Source: Candidatus Levyibacteriota bacterium (GTDB lineage: Bacteria > Patescibacteria > Microgenomatia > Levybacterales > UBA12049). Taken from it: a stretch of 64,000 nt of DNA. Made by a program: the position numbers and the translations under genes. Positions 14,869 through 24,336 of this stretch are shown here, one piece after another (the stretch's first letter is position 1; each line of letters begins with the position of its first letter). Location: contig JAJDCG010000001.1 in NCBI GenBank assembly GCA_029260965.1, positions 485,592-549,591 on the forward strand, given 5' to 3'. The notes beneath the pieces were generated by a model. It was not told where the DNA came from. It saw only the letters and a program-made list of their open reading frames with translations, and did no database searches.

Positions 14869-15812
14869 AAATTTCATTTATTGCAACCGTTTATAATGAG
14901 GAAAGGAATATTGAATCCCTACTGGATTCATTGTTAAAGCAATCTATATTGCCAGATGAGATTATAATCGTTGATGGGGACAGTACGGATGCTACTGCTT
15001 CGATATTATCTAATTTTAAACTTCAAGTTTCAAATAATCGAATTAAATTTTTGGTAAAAAAAGGGAATAGATCGGTAGGGCGAAATGAGGCTATTGCTAA
15101 TGCATCAGGAGATATTATTGTGTGCTCGGACGCAGGGTGTATTTTGGATAAAAAATGGTTAGAAAATATTACAAAACCTTTCGATAATGAAAAGGTTGAT
15201 GTAGTGGCAGGCTATTATAGGGGACTGTCTAGAAATATTTTTCAGAAATGTTTAATTCCTTATGTTCTTGTAATGCCTGATAAGGTTAATTCAAACAACT
15301 TTTTACCTGCAGCACGCTCAATGGCTTTTAAAAAATCTGTATGGAAAAGGATTGGTGGATTTCCAGAGCAGTTCTACGATAACGAAGACTACGTATTTGC
15401 AAAAAAATTAAAAGAAAAAAAAATGATGATTTTTTTCGCGAAAGACGCAATTGCAGAATGGATACCAAGGGAGAATATGAAAGAGGCATTTATTATGTTT
15501 TATAGGTTTGCACGTGGAGATGCACAAGCTCAAATTTATAGACCAAAAGTTCTTTTTATCTTTGCTAGATATGTAACTGGAATAATTTTATTGTTTTTAT
15601 TTTTTCAGTTAAATTCATACTTTATACTTAGTGCTTTATACTTTATACTAATAATATATTTTGTTTGGGCAGTAACAAAAAATTACAGATACATAAAAGA
15701 TTTAAGAGCTATATTGATTTTGCCAGTGCTTCAGATAATATCTGAGGTTGCTGTTATAACAGGTACAATTTCAGGAGTAATTAAATTATGGGCTACACAA
15801 AAGACACAGTAA
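14865..15812 (+). CDS. GT2-family glycosyltransferase with C-terminal membrane helices
   Basis: A 315-residue protein. The GT-A domain shows IATVYNEERNIESLLDSLL, IIVDGDSTDAT and the DxD-like CSDAGC (near 86). FYDNEDYVFAKKL is the acceptor-side motif. Two or three C-terminal hydrophobic segments (about 225-260 and 280-305) anchor it in the membrane. It overlaps the preceding gene by 4 bases and the flippase gene by 25 bases, so the cluster is translated as a unit. Confidence 0.88.
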   Translation: MKISFIATVYNEERNIESLLDSLLKQSILPDEIIIVDGDSTDATASILSNFKLQVSNNRIKFLVKKGNRSVGRNEAIANASGDIIVCSDAGCILDKKWLENITKPFDNEKVDVVAGYYRGLSRNIFQKCLIPYVLVMPDKVNSNNFLPAARSMAFKKSVWKRIGGFPEQFYDNEDYVFAKKLKEKKMMIFFAKDAIAEWIPRENMKEAFIMFYRFARGDAQAQIYRPKVLFIFARYVTGIILLFLFFQLNSYFILSALYFILIIYFVWAVTKNYRYIKDLRAILILPVLQIISEVAVITGTISGVIKLWATQKTQ

Positions 15813-17005
15813 AGGGCGTTTCCTGGCTTGGTTTTCTTCGTGTTGCGATACGTGGAGTTTCATATGTTAGGATTGCTATATTAGCGCGTCTTTTGACTCC
15901 TCTTCAGTTCGGCATTTCTGATATCGCACTTTTAGTATTAGGAATAACTGAGATATTTACTGAGACAGGCATAAATCTTTTTCTTATTCAGCAAAAAGAA
16001 AAAATAGATAAATATATAAATACTGCCTGGATAATTTCCCTTGTCAGAGGATTTATTATATCAATTCTTATTTTATTGAGCGTAAAGGTGGTTGCAGATT
16101 TTTTTAATAATCCTTCTGTTGTGCAGTTTCTAGTACTAACAGCAGTAATTCCAATTGTTCGAGGGACAATAAACCCATCAGTGGTTAAGTTGGTTAAGGA
16201 TTTAAATTTTAAAAAAGAGTTTTTTTATAGATCTTTAATATTTTTTGTAGAGGTCCTTGTGAGTGTGTATCTCGCTTTTAAGATGAAATCAGCAATTGCA
16301 ATAATTGCTGGAGTTTTGGCAGGAGCAGTAGTTGAGAGCATTGTTTCTTTTTTTATCATAAAACCACGACCCAGTTTTTCTTTCAAGCTCAGTATTTTTA
16401 ATGAAATAGTAAAGAAGGGTAAATGGTTTACGGCTACAGGAATTTTCAGTTACCTCTATCACAATGGGGATAATGTAGCAGTTGGAAGAATGCTCGGTGC
16501 GTCATCGCTGGGTATATATCAAAGAGTATACAGCATATCAATTCTCCCCATTACAGAGGTTTCAGACGTGATTATGAAGGTTACATATGCTGTTTTCGTA
16601 AAAATATCATCAGACGTAAATAGGCTTAGAAGCGCATTTATTAAATCAATAGTCTCTGTAATTTTTCTGGTTGTTCCAATCGGACTCTTATTTTTTATTT
16701 TTCCAACAGAAACAATACGTATTATCCTGGGTGAGCAATGGATCGGTGCATCAGAAGTTTTGAAAGTTCTTGCTGTATTTGGGGTACTGCGTGCGATATC
16801 TCTTTCTTCTGTTGCTCCCTTTTATGCGTTAAAAAGACAAGATCTCGTCACTAGAATTACATTTGTTTCATTTGTTGGTTTGGTTGTAACAATTGTTCCT
16901 TTTGTTTCTAGGTGGGGTATAATTGGTGCTGCTTATTCTGCCTTGGTGGGTGTTGTTGTTGCGATTCCTTTGACGATCTACTACTTGTTTAAAATTTTGA
17001 AATGA
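15788..17005 (+). CDS. Polysaccharide/lipid-linked oligosaccharide flippase (Wzx/MurJ-like MOP superfamily)
   Basis: A 405-residue protein, almost entirely hydrophobic with around ten to twelve predicted helices. The N-terminus VKGVSWLGFLRVAIRGVSYVRI and the helix FGISDIALLVLGITEIF are typical of Wzx-like polysaccharide exporters (polysacc_synt). It would move an undecaprenyl-linked glycan across the membrane. It lies between glycosyltransferase genes and before an O-antigen-ligase-like gene, which supports a Wzx/Wzy-style pathway. Slightly shorter than typical Wzx. Confidence 0.88.
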   Translation: MGYTKDTVKGVSWLGFLRVAIRGVSYVRIAILARLLTPLQFGISDIALLVLGITEIFTETGINLFLIQQKEKIDKYINTAWIISLVRGFIISILILLSVKVVADFFNNPSVVQFLVLTAVIPIVRGTINPSVVKLVKDLNFKKEFFYRSLIFFVEVLVSVYLAFKMKSAIAIIAGVLAGAVVESIVSFFIIKPRPSFSFKLSIFNEIVKKGKWFTATGIFSYLYHNGDNVAVGRMLGASSLGIYQRVYSISILPITEVSDVIMKVTYAVFVKISSDVNRLRSAFIKSIVSVIFLVVPIGLLFFIFPTETIRIILGEQWIGASEVLKVLAVFGVLRAISLSSVAPFYALKRQDLVTRITFVSFVGLVVTIVPFVSRWGIIGAAYSALVGVVVAIPLTIYYLFKILK

Positions 17006-17745
17006 TAAGTGTGGTAATTCTTACTAAAGATGAAGAAAAAAATATAAAGGACTGTATCAAGTCTGTTGAATGGTGCGACGAAATAATAGTTATCGATGAT
17101 ATCTCAACAGACAAAACTGTGAGTATTGCAGAAAAAATGGGAGCCAAAGTTTATAAAAAAGATCTAGATAGTAATTTTTCTGCACAACGCAATATGGGGC
17201 TTAGCAAGGCAAAGGGCGATTGGGTTTTTTTTGTTGATGCAGATGAAAGGGTTTCTTCGGCGCTTTGGTATGAGATTATGGGAAGGACAACAAATCAACT
17301 CGACAATATAAAGGGATTTTATATAAAAAGATTAGATAACATGTGGGGTAGGAATTTAACTCATGGAGATACCAAGGGAGCAAAGTTTTTAAGGCTTGCA
17401 AAAAAAAGTGCTGGAGAATGGTTTGGTACAGTTCATGAAGAGTGGAGAATAGAAGGAGCAACAGCAACTCTAAACAATGTTTTAAATCACTTTCCTCACC
17501 AAAGTGTTGCTGGATTCATAAATGAAATAAATTTTTATTCCTCTCTACGGGCAAAAGAATTGCATAATAAAAATACAAAAGTTAATTTTTTTTCAATAGT
17601 ATTGTATCCCAATGCAAAATTTATAAAAGATTATGTTGTGCTTGGGGGATTTATGGATGGTCTACCTGGTTTTGTGCATGCGGTGCTTATGTCTATGCAT
17701 TCTTTTTTGGTACGTAGTAAGCTTTTTTTACTTCAGAATAAATAA
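17002..17745 (+). CDS. GT2-family glycosyltransferase (WaaE/KdtX-like)
   Basis: A 247-residue protein beginning MISVVILTKDEEKNIKDCI, with SVEWCDEIIVIDD, SAQRNMGL and the catalytic FVDADERV (near 78-85). GEWFGTVHEEWRIEG (near 138) is typical of the WaaE/KdtX-like subgroup. It overlaps the flippase gene by 4 bases. A hydrophobic C-terminus (GFMDGLPGFVHAVLMSMHSF) could touch the membrane. Exact sugar is unknown. Confidence 0.88.
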   Translation: MISVVILTKDEEKNIKDCIKSVEWCDEIIVIDDISTDKTVSIAEKMGAKVYKKDLDSNFSAQRNMGLSKAKGDWVFFVDADERVSSALWYEIMGRTTNQLDNIKGFYIKRLDNMWGRNLTHGDTKGAKFLRLAKKSAGEWFGTVHEEWRIEGATATLNNVLNHFPHQSVAGFINEINFYSSLRAKELHNKNTKVNFFSIVLYPNAKFIKDYVVLGGFMDGLPGFVHAVLMSMHSFLVRSKLFLLQNK

Positions 17746-17746
17746 T

Positions 17747-18949
17747 ATGAAATTTATTTGGATTCTTCTTGTAACAAGTATTTTATTAATAGTTTTTGGG
17801 GAACTAATAAGAATCGATTTTGGAAATGATATTTTTCTTAAACCACTCGACTTATTTGTGTCATTGACAGCCTTCTCATATTTAGGTTATAAAATTATTA
17901 AACGTGAACGATTTCCAAAATCTGAACTGACTAAATCTATACTTATTTTTATCGGAGTAGCAATTGTTTCACTTTTGATTAATTCTTCGTATTTAACTGC
18001 AGATCAATTCCTGGTGGCATTTCTTTATTGGCTCCGTTTTACATCATTGTTAACTGTTTATTTTATAATACTTGATTTAGATATGAAAAGTTCTAAAAAA
18101 ATACCTATTATTTTATATCTAAGCGGTTTTATTTTGTTTTTGGGAGGAGTAGTGCAATATATTTTTTATCCGAATCTTAGAAATCTATATTATTTGGGTT
18201 GGGATGAGCATAACTATAGATTGTTTTCTTCTTTTTTAGATCCAAATTTTGCAGGAGTTTCTTTGACTTTGTTTTTTGTATTTCTAAGCGTGATGATAAA
18301 AACATCAAGCAAATACAAATATTTACTTATAGCTGTTGCAGTATTGACCTTTGTATCAATTTTTCTAACCTATTCAAGAAGCGCTCTTTTGATGCTCGTT
18401 ACAATTATTGTCACCTACCTGTTGTTGGTTAATAAAAAAAGATGGATATTTAGTTTTATTATATTTGCTACAATTGGCATGGTGCTTATTTCTTCGACTT
18501 TTACGACTGAAAATACTAATCTTTTTAGAACAACATCAAGTTTTGCGCGTATTGATTCATACAAAAAAGCAATCGATACTGTTATTGAATATCCTGTTTT
18601 TGGAGTAGGATTCAATGCATATAGGTATCTACAGGTAGGTGGCGTTTCTAGCGTTACGAAGTCAAAATATCAAGACCATGCAGGCTCAGGTGTAGATAGT
18701 AGTCTTTTATTTGTTGCAGCAACCACTGGGATTGTTGGGTTCGTTGCGTATGTTTACCTCTGGTATAAGATAATTAAAAATGCATTTTCTATCTATTACA
18801 GATATACCAGTAGATTATCATTGATTGTAATTTGTTCTTGTATTGGGTTATTGGTTAATTCTTTGTTTATCAATAGCCTTTTTTATCCGCCAGTTCTGCT
18901 CTGGTTGTGGGTAGTTGTTGGATTAATGGACAAAGAATTCCGAAATTAA
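17747..18949 (+). CDS. O-antigen ligase/polymerase-like membrane protein (Wzy/WaaL type)
   Basis: A 400-residue polytopic protein starting MKFIWILLVTSILLIV just after the preceding gene. A frame open from 17633 exists but overlaps the upstream gene heavily and is not needed. It has about ten helices and a large exposed loop (about 275-330) containing RIDSYKKAIDTVIEYPVFG and GVGFNAYRYL, resembling the O-antigen ligase signature (Pfam Wzy_C). LDPNFAGVSLTLF and YSRSALLMLV also fit. It would polymerise or ligate the glycan exported by the neighbouring flippase. Confidence 0.8.
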   Translation: MKFIWILLVTSILLIVFGELIRIDFGNDIFLKPLDLFVSLTAFSYLGYKIIKRERFPKSELTKSILIFIGVAIVSLLINSSYLTADQFLVAFLYWLRFTSLLTVYFIILDLDMKSSKKIPIILYLSGFILFLGGVVQYIFYPNLRNLYYLGWDEHNYRLFSSFLDPNFAGVSLTLFFVFLSVMIKTSSKYKYLLIAVAVLTFVSIFLTYSRSALLMLVTIIVTYLLLVNKKRWIFSFIIFATIGMVLISSTFTTENTNLFRTTSSFARIDSYKKAIDTVIEYPVFGVGFNAYRYLQVGGVSSVTKSKYQDHAGSGVDSSLLFVAATTGIVGFVAYVYLWYKIIKNAFSIYYRYTSRLSLIVICSCIGLLVNSLFINSLFYPPVLLWLWVVVGLMDKEFRN

Positions 18950-18950
18950 G

Positions 18951-19658
18951 TTATTCGATCTCAACTCTTATTTCTTTTAGAGTCTCATTGCCAGCTTCAT
19001 CAGTTGCGACAATTCTAAGCGTATTGTTGTCGTCCTTGAGATTGTAAGCATAGGTGAATTTGCCATCATTGTCTGATATTGCCCAAAAACCATTCACAGT
19101 TACTTTTACTCCTTGATCGCTTTGGCCACTTACTGTAATGGGGCTTTGGTCTTTTTTGAATTTTTGTCCGTCTGATGGTTCTTGTATTTCTAGTTTTGGT
19201 GGATCGTTGAGATATTTGATTTTGACAATTTTTGAAAAATTGCTTTCATCACCATTTTTCATAATACTACGTGCTTCGATATCATTTTCACCTTTTGATA
19301 GAGATACTGATAAGAAAGTAAAAATGTTACCTTCTTTTAAAGAAGTTTTTTCAACTTTTTTTCCATTTACATACAATGCTACTGCTGATGCTTCTCCAGG
19401 CGAGTAACCAGTTATGTCAATTGTTTCTTCTTTGGTAGCAGCCGGAAGTGGATCTATGACTGGCGGGGCAATATAGTCAACTGTGGTTGTTTCTATACTT
19501 GTGTCATTTGATCCTTGGAAAAAAACGATTACTGAACTGAGTCCGATTAGGAGTTTTGTTCCAAAAAATCCAAGTAAGGCAATTATCAGGATAATTCCAA
19601 TTATAGCTTTTTTATTCTGTTTTTTTATACTCGTTTTTGCACGCGATCTCATCAGCAT
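18951..19658 (-). CDS. Membrane-anchored protein with two Ig-like domains
   Basis: A 235-residue protein. A basic N-terminus and one transmembrane helix (IIGIILIIALLGFFGTKLL, about 19-37) precede two bacterial Ig-like beta domains (about 75-145 and 150-235). The repeating pattern is V-N-G / F-x-F or F-T-Y / G-x-N-x-I/L / A-x-D-x-A-G-N, as in glucodextranase-B-like and FlgD-type Ig folds. It probably faces the cell surface. It is convergent with the glycan cluster. No enzymatic motif is visible. Confidence 0.7.
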   Translation of the reverse strand: MLMRSRAKTSIKKQNKKAIIGIILIIALLGFFGTKLLIGLSSVIVFFQGSNDTSIETTTVDYIAPPVIDPLPAATKEETIDITGYSPGEASAVALYVNGKKVEKTSLKEGNIFTFLSVSLSKGENDIEARSIMKNGDESNFSKIVKIKYLNDPPKLEIQEPSDGQKFKKDQSPITVSGQSDQGVKVTVNGFWAISDNDGKFTYAYNLKDDNNTLRIVATDEAGNETLKEIRVEIE

Positions 19659-19857
19659 TATTGTAGCAAATTTTGATCAAATTTGACATATTGATTAAAC
19701 AGCACTTGGGATATTTTTAAAAAACATTATTAAAAGTAGGAAGAACTATCAATATTCCTGTCATCTATTTATGTTTGAGTTGAAGAGCAAAACGTAATGT
19801 TAATTAGATATGCAAAATAATCTTTTAGTTGTTATTTTTGACAAGGGCTTGTTGGGA
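19659..19857. other. Intergenic, no feature resolved
   Basis: AT-rich region between the Ig-like gene (starting leftward) and tRNA-Thr (3' end). A TTGACA-like box at about 19838-19843 (TTTTTGACAAGG) reads toward the tRNA but has no gene downstream in that direction. I see no ORF worth calling. Confidence 0.4.
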
Positions 19858-19930
19858 GCCAGCAGTGGGAATCGAACCCACGACCTCTGCTTTACGAAAG
19901 CATTGCTCTACCGACTGAGCTATGCTGGCA
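19858..19930 (-). tRNA. tRNA-Thr (anticodon CGT)
   Basis: A 73-base cloverleaf on the minus strand. Acceptor GCCAGCA pairs with TGCTGGC, the D-arm is GCTC/GAGC, the anticodon loop TTCGTAA gives anticodon CGT (reads ACG), and the T-arm GTGGG TTCGATT CCCAC is perfect. The discriminator base is U, and CCA is not encoded. It lies downstream of the ATP synthase operon but has its own promoter. Confidence 0.95.
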
Positions 19931-19940
19931 AGTAGTTGTA

Positions 19941-19969
19941 TTCTATTTAAATTTTAATAGATTGGCAAA
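19941..19969 (-). promoter_or_regulatory. tRNA-Thr promoter TTGCCA-17-TAGAAT
   Basis: Minus-strand -35 at 19969-19964 and -10 at 19946-19941, with an exact 17-bp spacer. The mature tRNA 5' end lies about 11 bases past the -10. Confidence 0.6.
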
Positions 19970-19983
19970 TTGAATTAGTGGAT

Positions 19984-20001
19984 CCCAATAATTTTATTGG
20001 G
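19984..20001. other. Perfect palindrome between atpC and tRNA-Thr
   Basis: CCCAATAA-TT-TTATTGGG, 8-bp arms with a 2-base centre, 25 bases after the atpC stop. It could be a 3'-end hairpin of the atp transcript, but no U-tract follows on the minus strand, so it is not a classical terminator. Confidence 0.45.
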
Positions 20002-20025
20002 AATGATACTAGAAATACGAAGAGC

Positions 20026-20445
20026 TTATCTATTGTGACGTTTTTTGTGTGATCCTGCGATATGGAGATCAAGAAGCGCACGTCTAAGCTCAGCTTGAGC
20101 TTGTCTGAGATCTTCCTGGGGGAGTTGGTCTGCTTTGTTTTTGATTATCTCCTCAGCTCTTTTCTTGGCAGCCTCAGCGACTTGAGTGTTGACTTCATCA
20201 GCCTGAGCTGCGTAATCTGCCAGAATTGTTATTTGGCTGTCTTTTACTTCAAGAAATCCACCCGTTAAGCCAAAAAGTTTTTCTCTATCTTTTATTTTTA
20301 TTATAAGTTCACCATCTGTAAGTGATGTTACTAGATTAATATGATGGGGAAGTATACCAATTTGTCCATTTAGGGTAGGTGCAAGTACTTCCTCAACCTC
20401 ACCGTTAAATACTGATTTTTCAGGAGTGATTATTTGTAAATACAT
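20026..20445 (-). CDS. atpC: ATP synthase epsilon subunit
   Basis: A 139-residue subunit of the F1 central stalk. The N-terminal beta-sandwich begins MYLQIITPEKSVFNGEVEEV and contains GQIGILPHHINLVT; a two-helix C-terminal domain (EEIIKNKADQLPQEDLRQAQAELRRALLDL) follows, the part that can inhibit rotation in homologues. Last gene of the atpBEFHAGDC operon. Confidence 0.96.
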   Translation of the reverse strand: MYLQIITPEKSVFNGEVEEVLAPTLNGQIGILPHHINLVTSLTDGELIIKIKDREKLFGLTGGFLEVKDSQITILADYAAQADEVNTQVAEAAKKRAEEIIKNKADQLPQEDLRQAQAELRRALLDLHIAGSHKKRHNR

Positions 20446-20496
20446 ACGTGCGTGTTAAGTATTGTAGCGAATGCTTGATATATTTTGTTCTTTATA

Positions 20497-21897
20497 TCAT
20501 TTTCCATTCTTGACTACTTCGTCGATTGTGCCGACCATATAGAATGCCTGTTCAGGAAGTGAGTCATGTTTTCCTTCAAGTATCTCTTTGAAGCCTTGAA
20601 CTGTGTCTTCAATTTTTACATAGCGACCTGGACTACCAGTGAAGACTTCTGCCACAAACATGGGCTGAGTCAGAAATCTTTGAATTTTCCTAGCACGTGC
20701 AACAGCGAGTTTGTCGTCATCAGAAAGTTCATCAACTCCCAGGATCGCAATTATATCTTGCAGGTCTTTGTAGCGCTGTAGCACTCTTTTTACGCCCTGT
20801 GCGACTTCATAGTGATCTTTACCTACTATATTTGGATCAAGCATCCTAGAGCTTGATGTCAGCGGGTCTACAGCTGGATATAGTCCTTGTTCTGCAAGCG
20901 ATCGTTCAAGCGTGACAGTTGAATCAAGATGGGAGAAGATGGTTGCAGGTGCTGGGTCTGTGTAGTCGTCAGCTGGCACATAAACAGCCTGAACAGATGT
21001 AATAGAACCTTTGAGGGTCGAAGTGATTCTTTCCTGCAGCGATCCGATTTCAGATGCTAGGGTTGGTTGATAACCCACAGCACTTGGCATACGGCCAAGT
21101 AGCGCAGATACTTCTGACCCAGCTTGGGCAAAACGGAAGACATTGTCAATAAAGAGAAGTACGTCTTCCTTTTTTTCATCTCTAAAGTATTCAGCCATTG
21201 TTAGTGCCGTAAGTGCAACCCTGAGTCTGTTGCCAGGTGGTTCGTTCATTTGTCCGTAGACCATCACCGTCTTGTCCATAACTTTTGCCTCGAGCATTTC
21301 AAGCCAAAGATCAGTTCCTTCACGAGTACGTTCTCCAACGCCTGCAAAAACTGAGTGACCTTTATGCTCCATGGCAATGTTTCGGATCAATTCCTTTACG
21401 ATAACTGTTTTTCCGACTCCTGCACCTCCGAAAGCAGCTGTTTTGCCTCCTTTGGAAAAAGGAGCAATAAGATCTATGACTTTTATACCTGTTTCAAGCA
21501 CTTCGGGTTGTGTTTTTTGATCAACTAGCGCAGGAGGCGCTTTGTGAATTGGTTGTAGTTTTTCGTTTGATTCATATTTTTTTCCGTCAATTGTTTCGCC
21601 AAGTACGTTAAAGATTCTGCCCAAGGTTGAGGGGCCAACAGGTACAGAAATTGGTTTGCCTGTTGCGATAACCTCTGTACCTCGCGAGAGTCCATCTGTT
21701 GTGCCGAAAGCAAGTGCTTTTACCTCATTGTTGCCGATTAGGAACTGCACTTCAAGTGTCAGCTCCTCCCCGGTTGGAAGTTTTGTTTTGAGTGCCTCAT
21801 AAATTTTAGGTACGCCATTTTCGAAGTAAACATTTACAACAGGTCCTGAGACTGATATTACTATTCCTTTGTTTTTTGTTTTTATTTCTTTTTTCAT
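20497..21897 (-). CDS. atpD: ATP synthase beta subunit
   Basis: The catalytic subunit of F1, 466 residues from the ATG at 21897. The Walker A loop GGAGVGKTV (near 150), the following GERTREGTDLW (catalytic Glu) and LLFIDNVFRFAQAGSEVSALLG are all present, with the DELSDDDK (DELSEED-like) region near 385. A frame open from 21918 gives a longer N-terminus overlapping atpG, but GGAG 9 bases upstream of ATG 21897 and homology start there. The gap to atpG is 4 bases. Confidence 0.98.
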   Translation of the reverse strand: MKKEIKTKNKGIVISVSGPVVNVYFENGVPKIYEALKTKLPTGEELTLEVQFLIGNNEVKALAFGTTDGLSRGTEVIATGKPISVPVGPSTLGRIFNVLGETIDGKKYESNEKLQPIHKAPPALVDQKTQPEVLETGIKVIDLIAPFSKGGKTAAFGGAGVGKTVIVKELIRNIAMEHKGHSVFAGVGERTREGTDLWLEMLEAKVMDKTVMVYGQMNEPPGNRLRVALTALTMAEYFRDEKKEDVLLFIDNVFRFAQAGSEVSALLGRMPSAVGYQPTLASEIGSLQERITSTLKGSITSVQAVYVPADDYTDPAPATIFSHLDSTVTLERSLAEQGLYPAVDPLTSSSRMLDPNIVGKDHYEVAQGVKRVLQRYKDLQDIIAILGVDELSDDDKLAVARARKIQRFLTQPMFVAEVFTGSPGRYVKIEDTVQGFKEILEGKHDSLPEQAFYMVGTIDEVVKNGK

Positions 21898-21901
21898 AGA
21901 T

Positions 21902-22756
21902 TTATTCTCCAGGAACACCTGTCATATCCAGGAGTTCAGATGTGATCTTTGCTTGTCTTGTCTTGTTATATTCTAGCTGTAGATCATCTATTATATCATT
22001 TGCATTTGTTGTTGCGTTTTGCATGGAAATCATGCGTGATGCCTGCTCTGAAAGATATGCCTCAATCAGCTTTTGATATAGTGACATTTCAAAATAATGT
22101 TTGAGTAGTGAATCCAGAAGTTCTTTCTTGTTTGGCTCAAATAGGTAAAAATCATCTGTGTTATCTTCAGTGTCCAATGTTGATTTGGATAATGGTAGGA
22201 GGTTTGTTACTTTTGGTACTTGCCTAAATAGACTCTCAAATTCAGTTGTTAGAATTTTAACGTTTTTTACTTTGCCTGAATTGTAGTTTTCTTCAATTAT
22301 TTTAATAAGAGGATATATAGCTGAAAATGAAGGAAGAGTTGTTCCAAAAGGAAATGAAGCTATTATTTCATTTTCGAAATGTAGGACTTGTCCTTCGAGT
22401 TTTTTTCCAAGAATAACATATGAGGTTTCGGGCGTTTCTTTTTGATATTTTGTAAATTCGCGAACAAGATTTGTAATAAGCCCTCCACAAAGACCCTTGT
22501 CAGGAGAAAGAATTAGCAGTAAGGTTTTGTCAGCTCCTGATTTGTTATCAAGGTATGGGTTTGTATATTTTTTATCAGTTTTCTCAATCAAGTTGTCAAT
22601 TACTTCTGATATTTTATTTACGTAGGGTCTGCTCGAAAGTACTGCGTTTTGTGCTTTTTTCAATTTGGATGCAGCAATCATTTGCATAGCACGTGTTGTC
22701 TTCGAGACGTTTTTAGCTGCGTTTATTCTTCTTTTTAGTATGTGTATGTTAGCCAT
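21902..22756 (-). CDS. atpG: ATP synthase gamma subunit
   Basis: A 284-residue rotor shaft subunit. The N-terminal helix MANIHILKRRINAAKNVSKTTRAM and KLKKAQ and the C-terminal helix with MISMQNATTNANDIIDDLQLEYNKTRQAKIT are the conserved coiled-coil pair. The central Rossmann-like domain includes LLILSPDKGLCGGLITNLVR. Size and motifs are normal. Confidence 0.96.
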   Translation of the reverse strand: MANIHILKRRINAAKNVSKTTRAMQMIAASKLKKAQNAVLSSRPYVNKISEVIDNLIEKTDKKYTNPYLDNKSGADKTLLLILSPDKGLCGGLITNLVREFTKYQKETPETSYVILGKKLEGQVLHFENEIIASFPFGTTLPSFSAIYPLIKIIEENYNSGKVKNVKILTTEFESLFRQVPKVTNLLPLSKSTLDTEDNTDDFYLFEPNKKELLDSLLKHYFEMSLYQKLIEAYLSEQASRMISMQNATTNANDIIDDLQLEYNKTRQAKITSELLDMTGVPGE

Positions 22757-22818
22757 AATCTTATTTTTAGTTTTTAATTGTTAGTACTTATTTGCTTGTG
22801 ATTGCTGGGCACGAGCAA

Positions 22819-24336
22819 TTATTTAAACCCTTTTTTAAACTCGCTTACTATTTTTTCCAGCTCACCAAGAGTTTTTTCGTCAGGTTTGTCGCCTGTGTCC
22901 AATTTTTCTATTAGCTTACCAGCATGTGTTTTGACATATTCATGAAGCTCCGCTTCAAAACGACCCACTTCTTCAACTGGTATTTCATCAAGAAAACCAT
23001 TTGTAACAGACCAGATGCTGACAATCTCAAGACTTTCTGGAAGGGGAGAGTATTGTGGTTGTTTAAGAATCTCTACTGATCTTTTACCGCGTTCAAGCTG
23101 CTTGGTTGTTGACTCATCTAGTTCTGAACCAAATTGTGCAAAAGCAGCAAGGGAGTTGTATTGAGCAAGTTCAAGCCTAAGCTTGCCTGATACAGATTTG
23201 ATTGCTTTTGTTTGGGCTGCACCACCTACACGTGATACAGAATTTCCTGGATTTATAGCAGGACGAATTCCTAGGTTGAAAAGGTCAGGTTGGAGATAAA
23301 TCTGTCCATCAGTGATAGAGATAACATTTGTTGGGATATAGGCTGAAATATCGCTTGCCTGTGTTTCGATAATTGGAAGTGCAGTTATGGATCCTCCACC
23401 ATTTTTATCATTCAGCCTTACTGCTCGCTCAAGAAGGCGAGAGTGAAGATAAAAAATGTCTCCAGGGTATGCTTCGCGTCCTGCCGGCCGTTTAAGAACA
23501 AGAGAAAGCTGACGGTAAGCCCAAGCGTGTTTTGTAAGATCGTCATAGACTATTAATACATCCTCTCCCTTTTCCATAAAATATTCTCCGATCGAAACTG
23601 CTGCGTATGGAGCTAAATATTGCATGGATGCAGGATCAGATGCGCCTGCAACTACAACTATGGTGTAATCAAGTGCCTTTTCTGCCTTGAGTTTATCAAC
23701 GACTTGTGAAACAGTACTTTGTTTTTGGCCAATTGCTGCATAAATACAAATAACTCTTTTCTTACCTTTGACTTTCCTTTTTTGGTTAATGATTGTATCT
23801 ACTGCAATTGCTGTTTTTCCCAATCCGCGATCTCCTATAATTAGCTGTCTTTGTCCGCGTCCAATTGGTATCATCGCATCTATTGCCTTAATTCCAGTTT
23901 TGAGAGGTGTATCAACAGGTTGGCGTTCTATCACACCTGCAGCGATTTTCTCAAGGGGCATTGGTTTACCTTTTTTGATTTTCGGTCTCCCATCTAGTGG
24001 ATTTCCTATGGTATCTATAACTCGCCCTAGAAGATCTTCTCCCGCATCAATGCTCAAAAGTTTTCCAGTACTTTTTACTTTATCACCTTCCCTGATATTT
24101 GTTCCCCCCTCTAGAAGTGAGATAGAAACACTATCTTCAGAAAGGTTTAACACAACACCACGTTCTCCCATGGTAAATTCTACCATTTCTCCCATCTGAA
24201 CTCTGGCGAGACCGTCTGCTGTTATAACTCCGTCGTTGTTGCTGATTACTGTGCCGACATGTTCTTTTTTGACACCTGTTCCAACAGCGCCAAGTCTTTT
24301 TTCAAGCTTTGATAATATGTCTTCTGAATTAATCAT
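22819..24336 (-). CDS. atpA: ATP synthase alpha subunit
   Basis: Non-catalytic F1 subunit, 505 residues from ATG 24336. The nucleotide-binding loop is GDRGLGKTAIA (near 170). PGDIFYLHSRLLERA, ITDGQIYLQPDLFNLGIRPAINPG and SVSRVGGAAQTKA (with the arginine finger) are conserved. The ATG is preceded by GGAG and overlaps the atpH end by 8 bases; the frame starting at 24360 would overlap more and lacks homology. Confidence 0.98.
   Translation of the reverse strand: MINSEDILSKLEKRLGAVGTGVKKEHVGTVISNNDGVITADGLARVQMGEMVEFTMGERGVVLNLSEDSVSISLLEGGTNIREGDKVKSTGKLLSIDAGEDLLGRVIDTIGNPLDGRPKIKKGKPMPLEKIAAGVIERQPVDTPLKTGIKAIDAMIPIGRGQRQLIIGDRGLGKTAIAVDTIINQKRKVKGKKRVICIYAAIGQKQSTVSQVVDKLKAEKALDYTIVVVAGASDPASMQYLAPYAAVSIGEYFMEKGEDVLIVYDDLTKHAWAYRQLSLVLKRPAGREAYPGDIFYLHSRLLERAVRLNDKNGGGSITALPIIETQASDISAYIPTNVISITDGQIYLQPDLFNLGIRPAINPGNSVSRVGGAAQTKAIKSVSGKLRLELAQYNSLAAFAQFGSELDESTTKQLERGKRSVEILKQPQYSPLPESLEIVSIWSVTNGFLDEIPVEEVGRFEAELHEYVKTHAGKLIEKLDTGDKPDEKTLGELEKIVSEFKKGFK

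Noticed and set aside
17633..17746. Extended start of the O-antigen-ligase-like protein
   Set aside because: It overlaps the preceding glycosyltransferase by over 100 bases; ATG 17747 directly follows that gene's stop.
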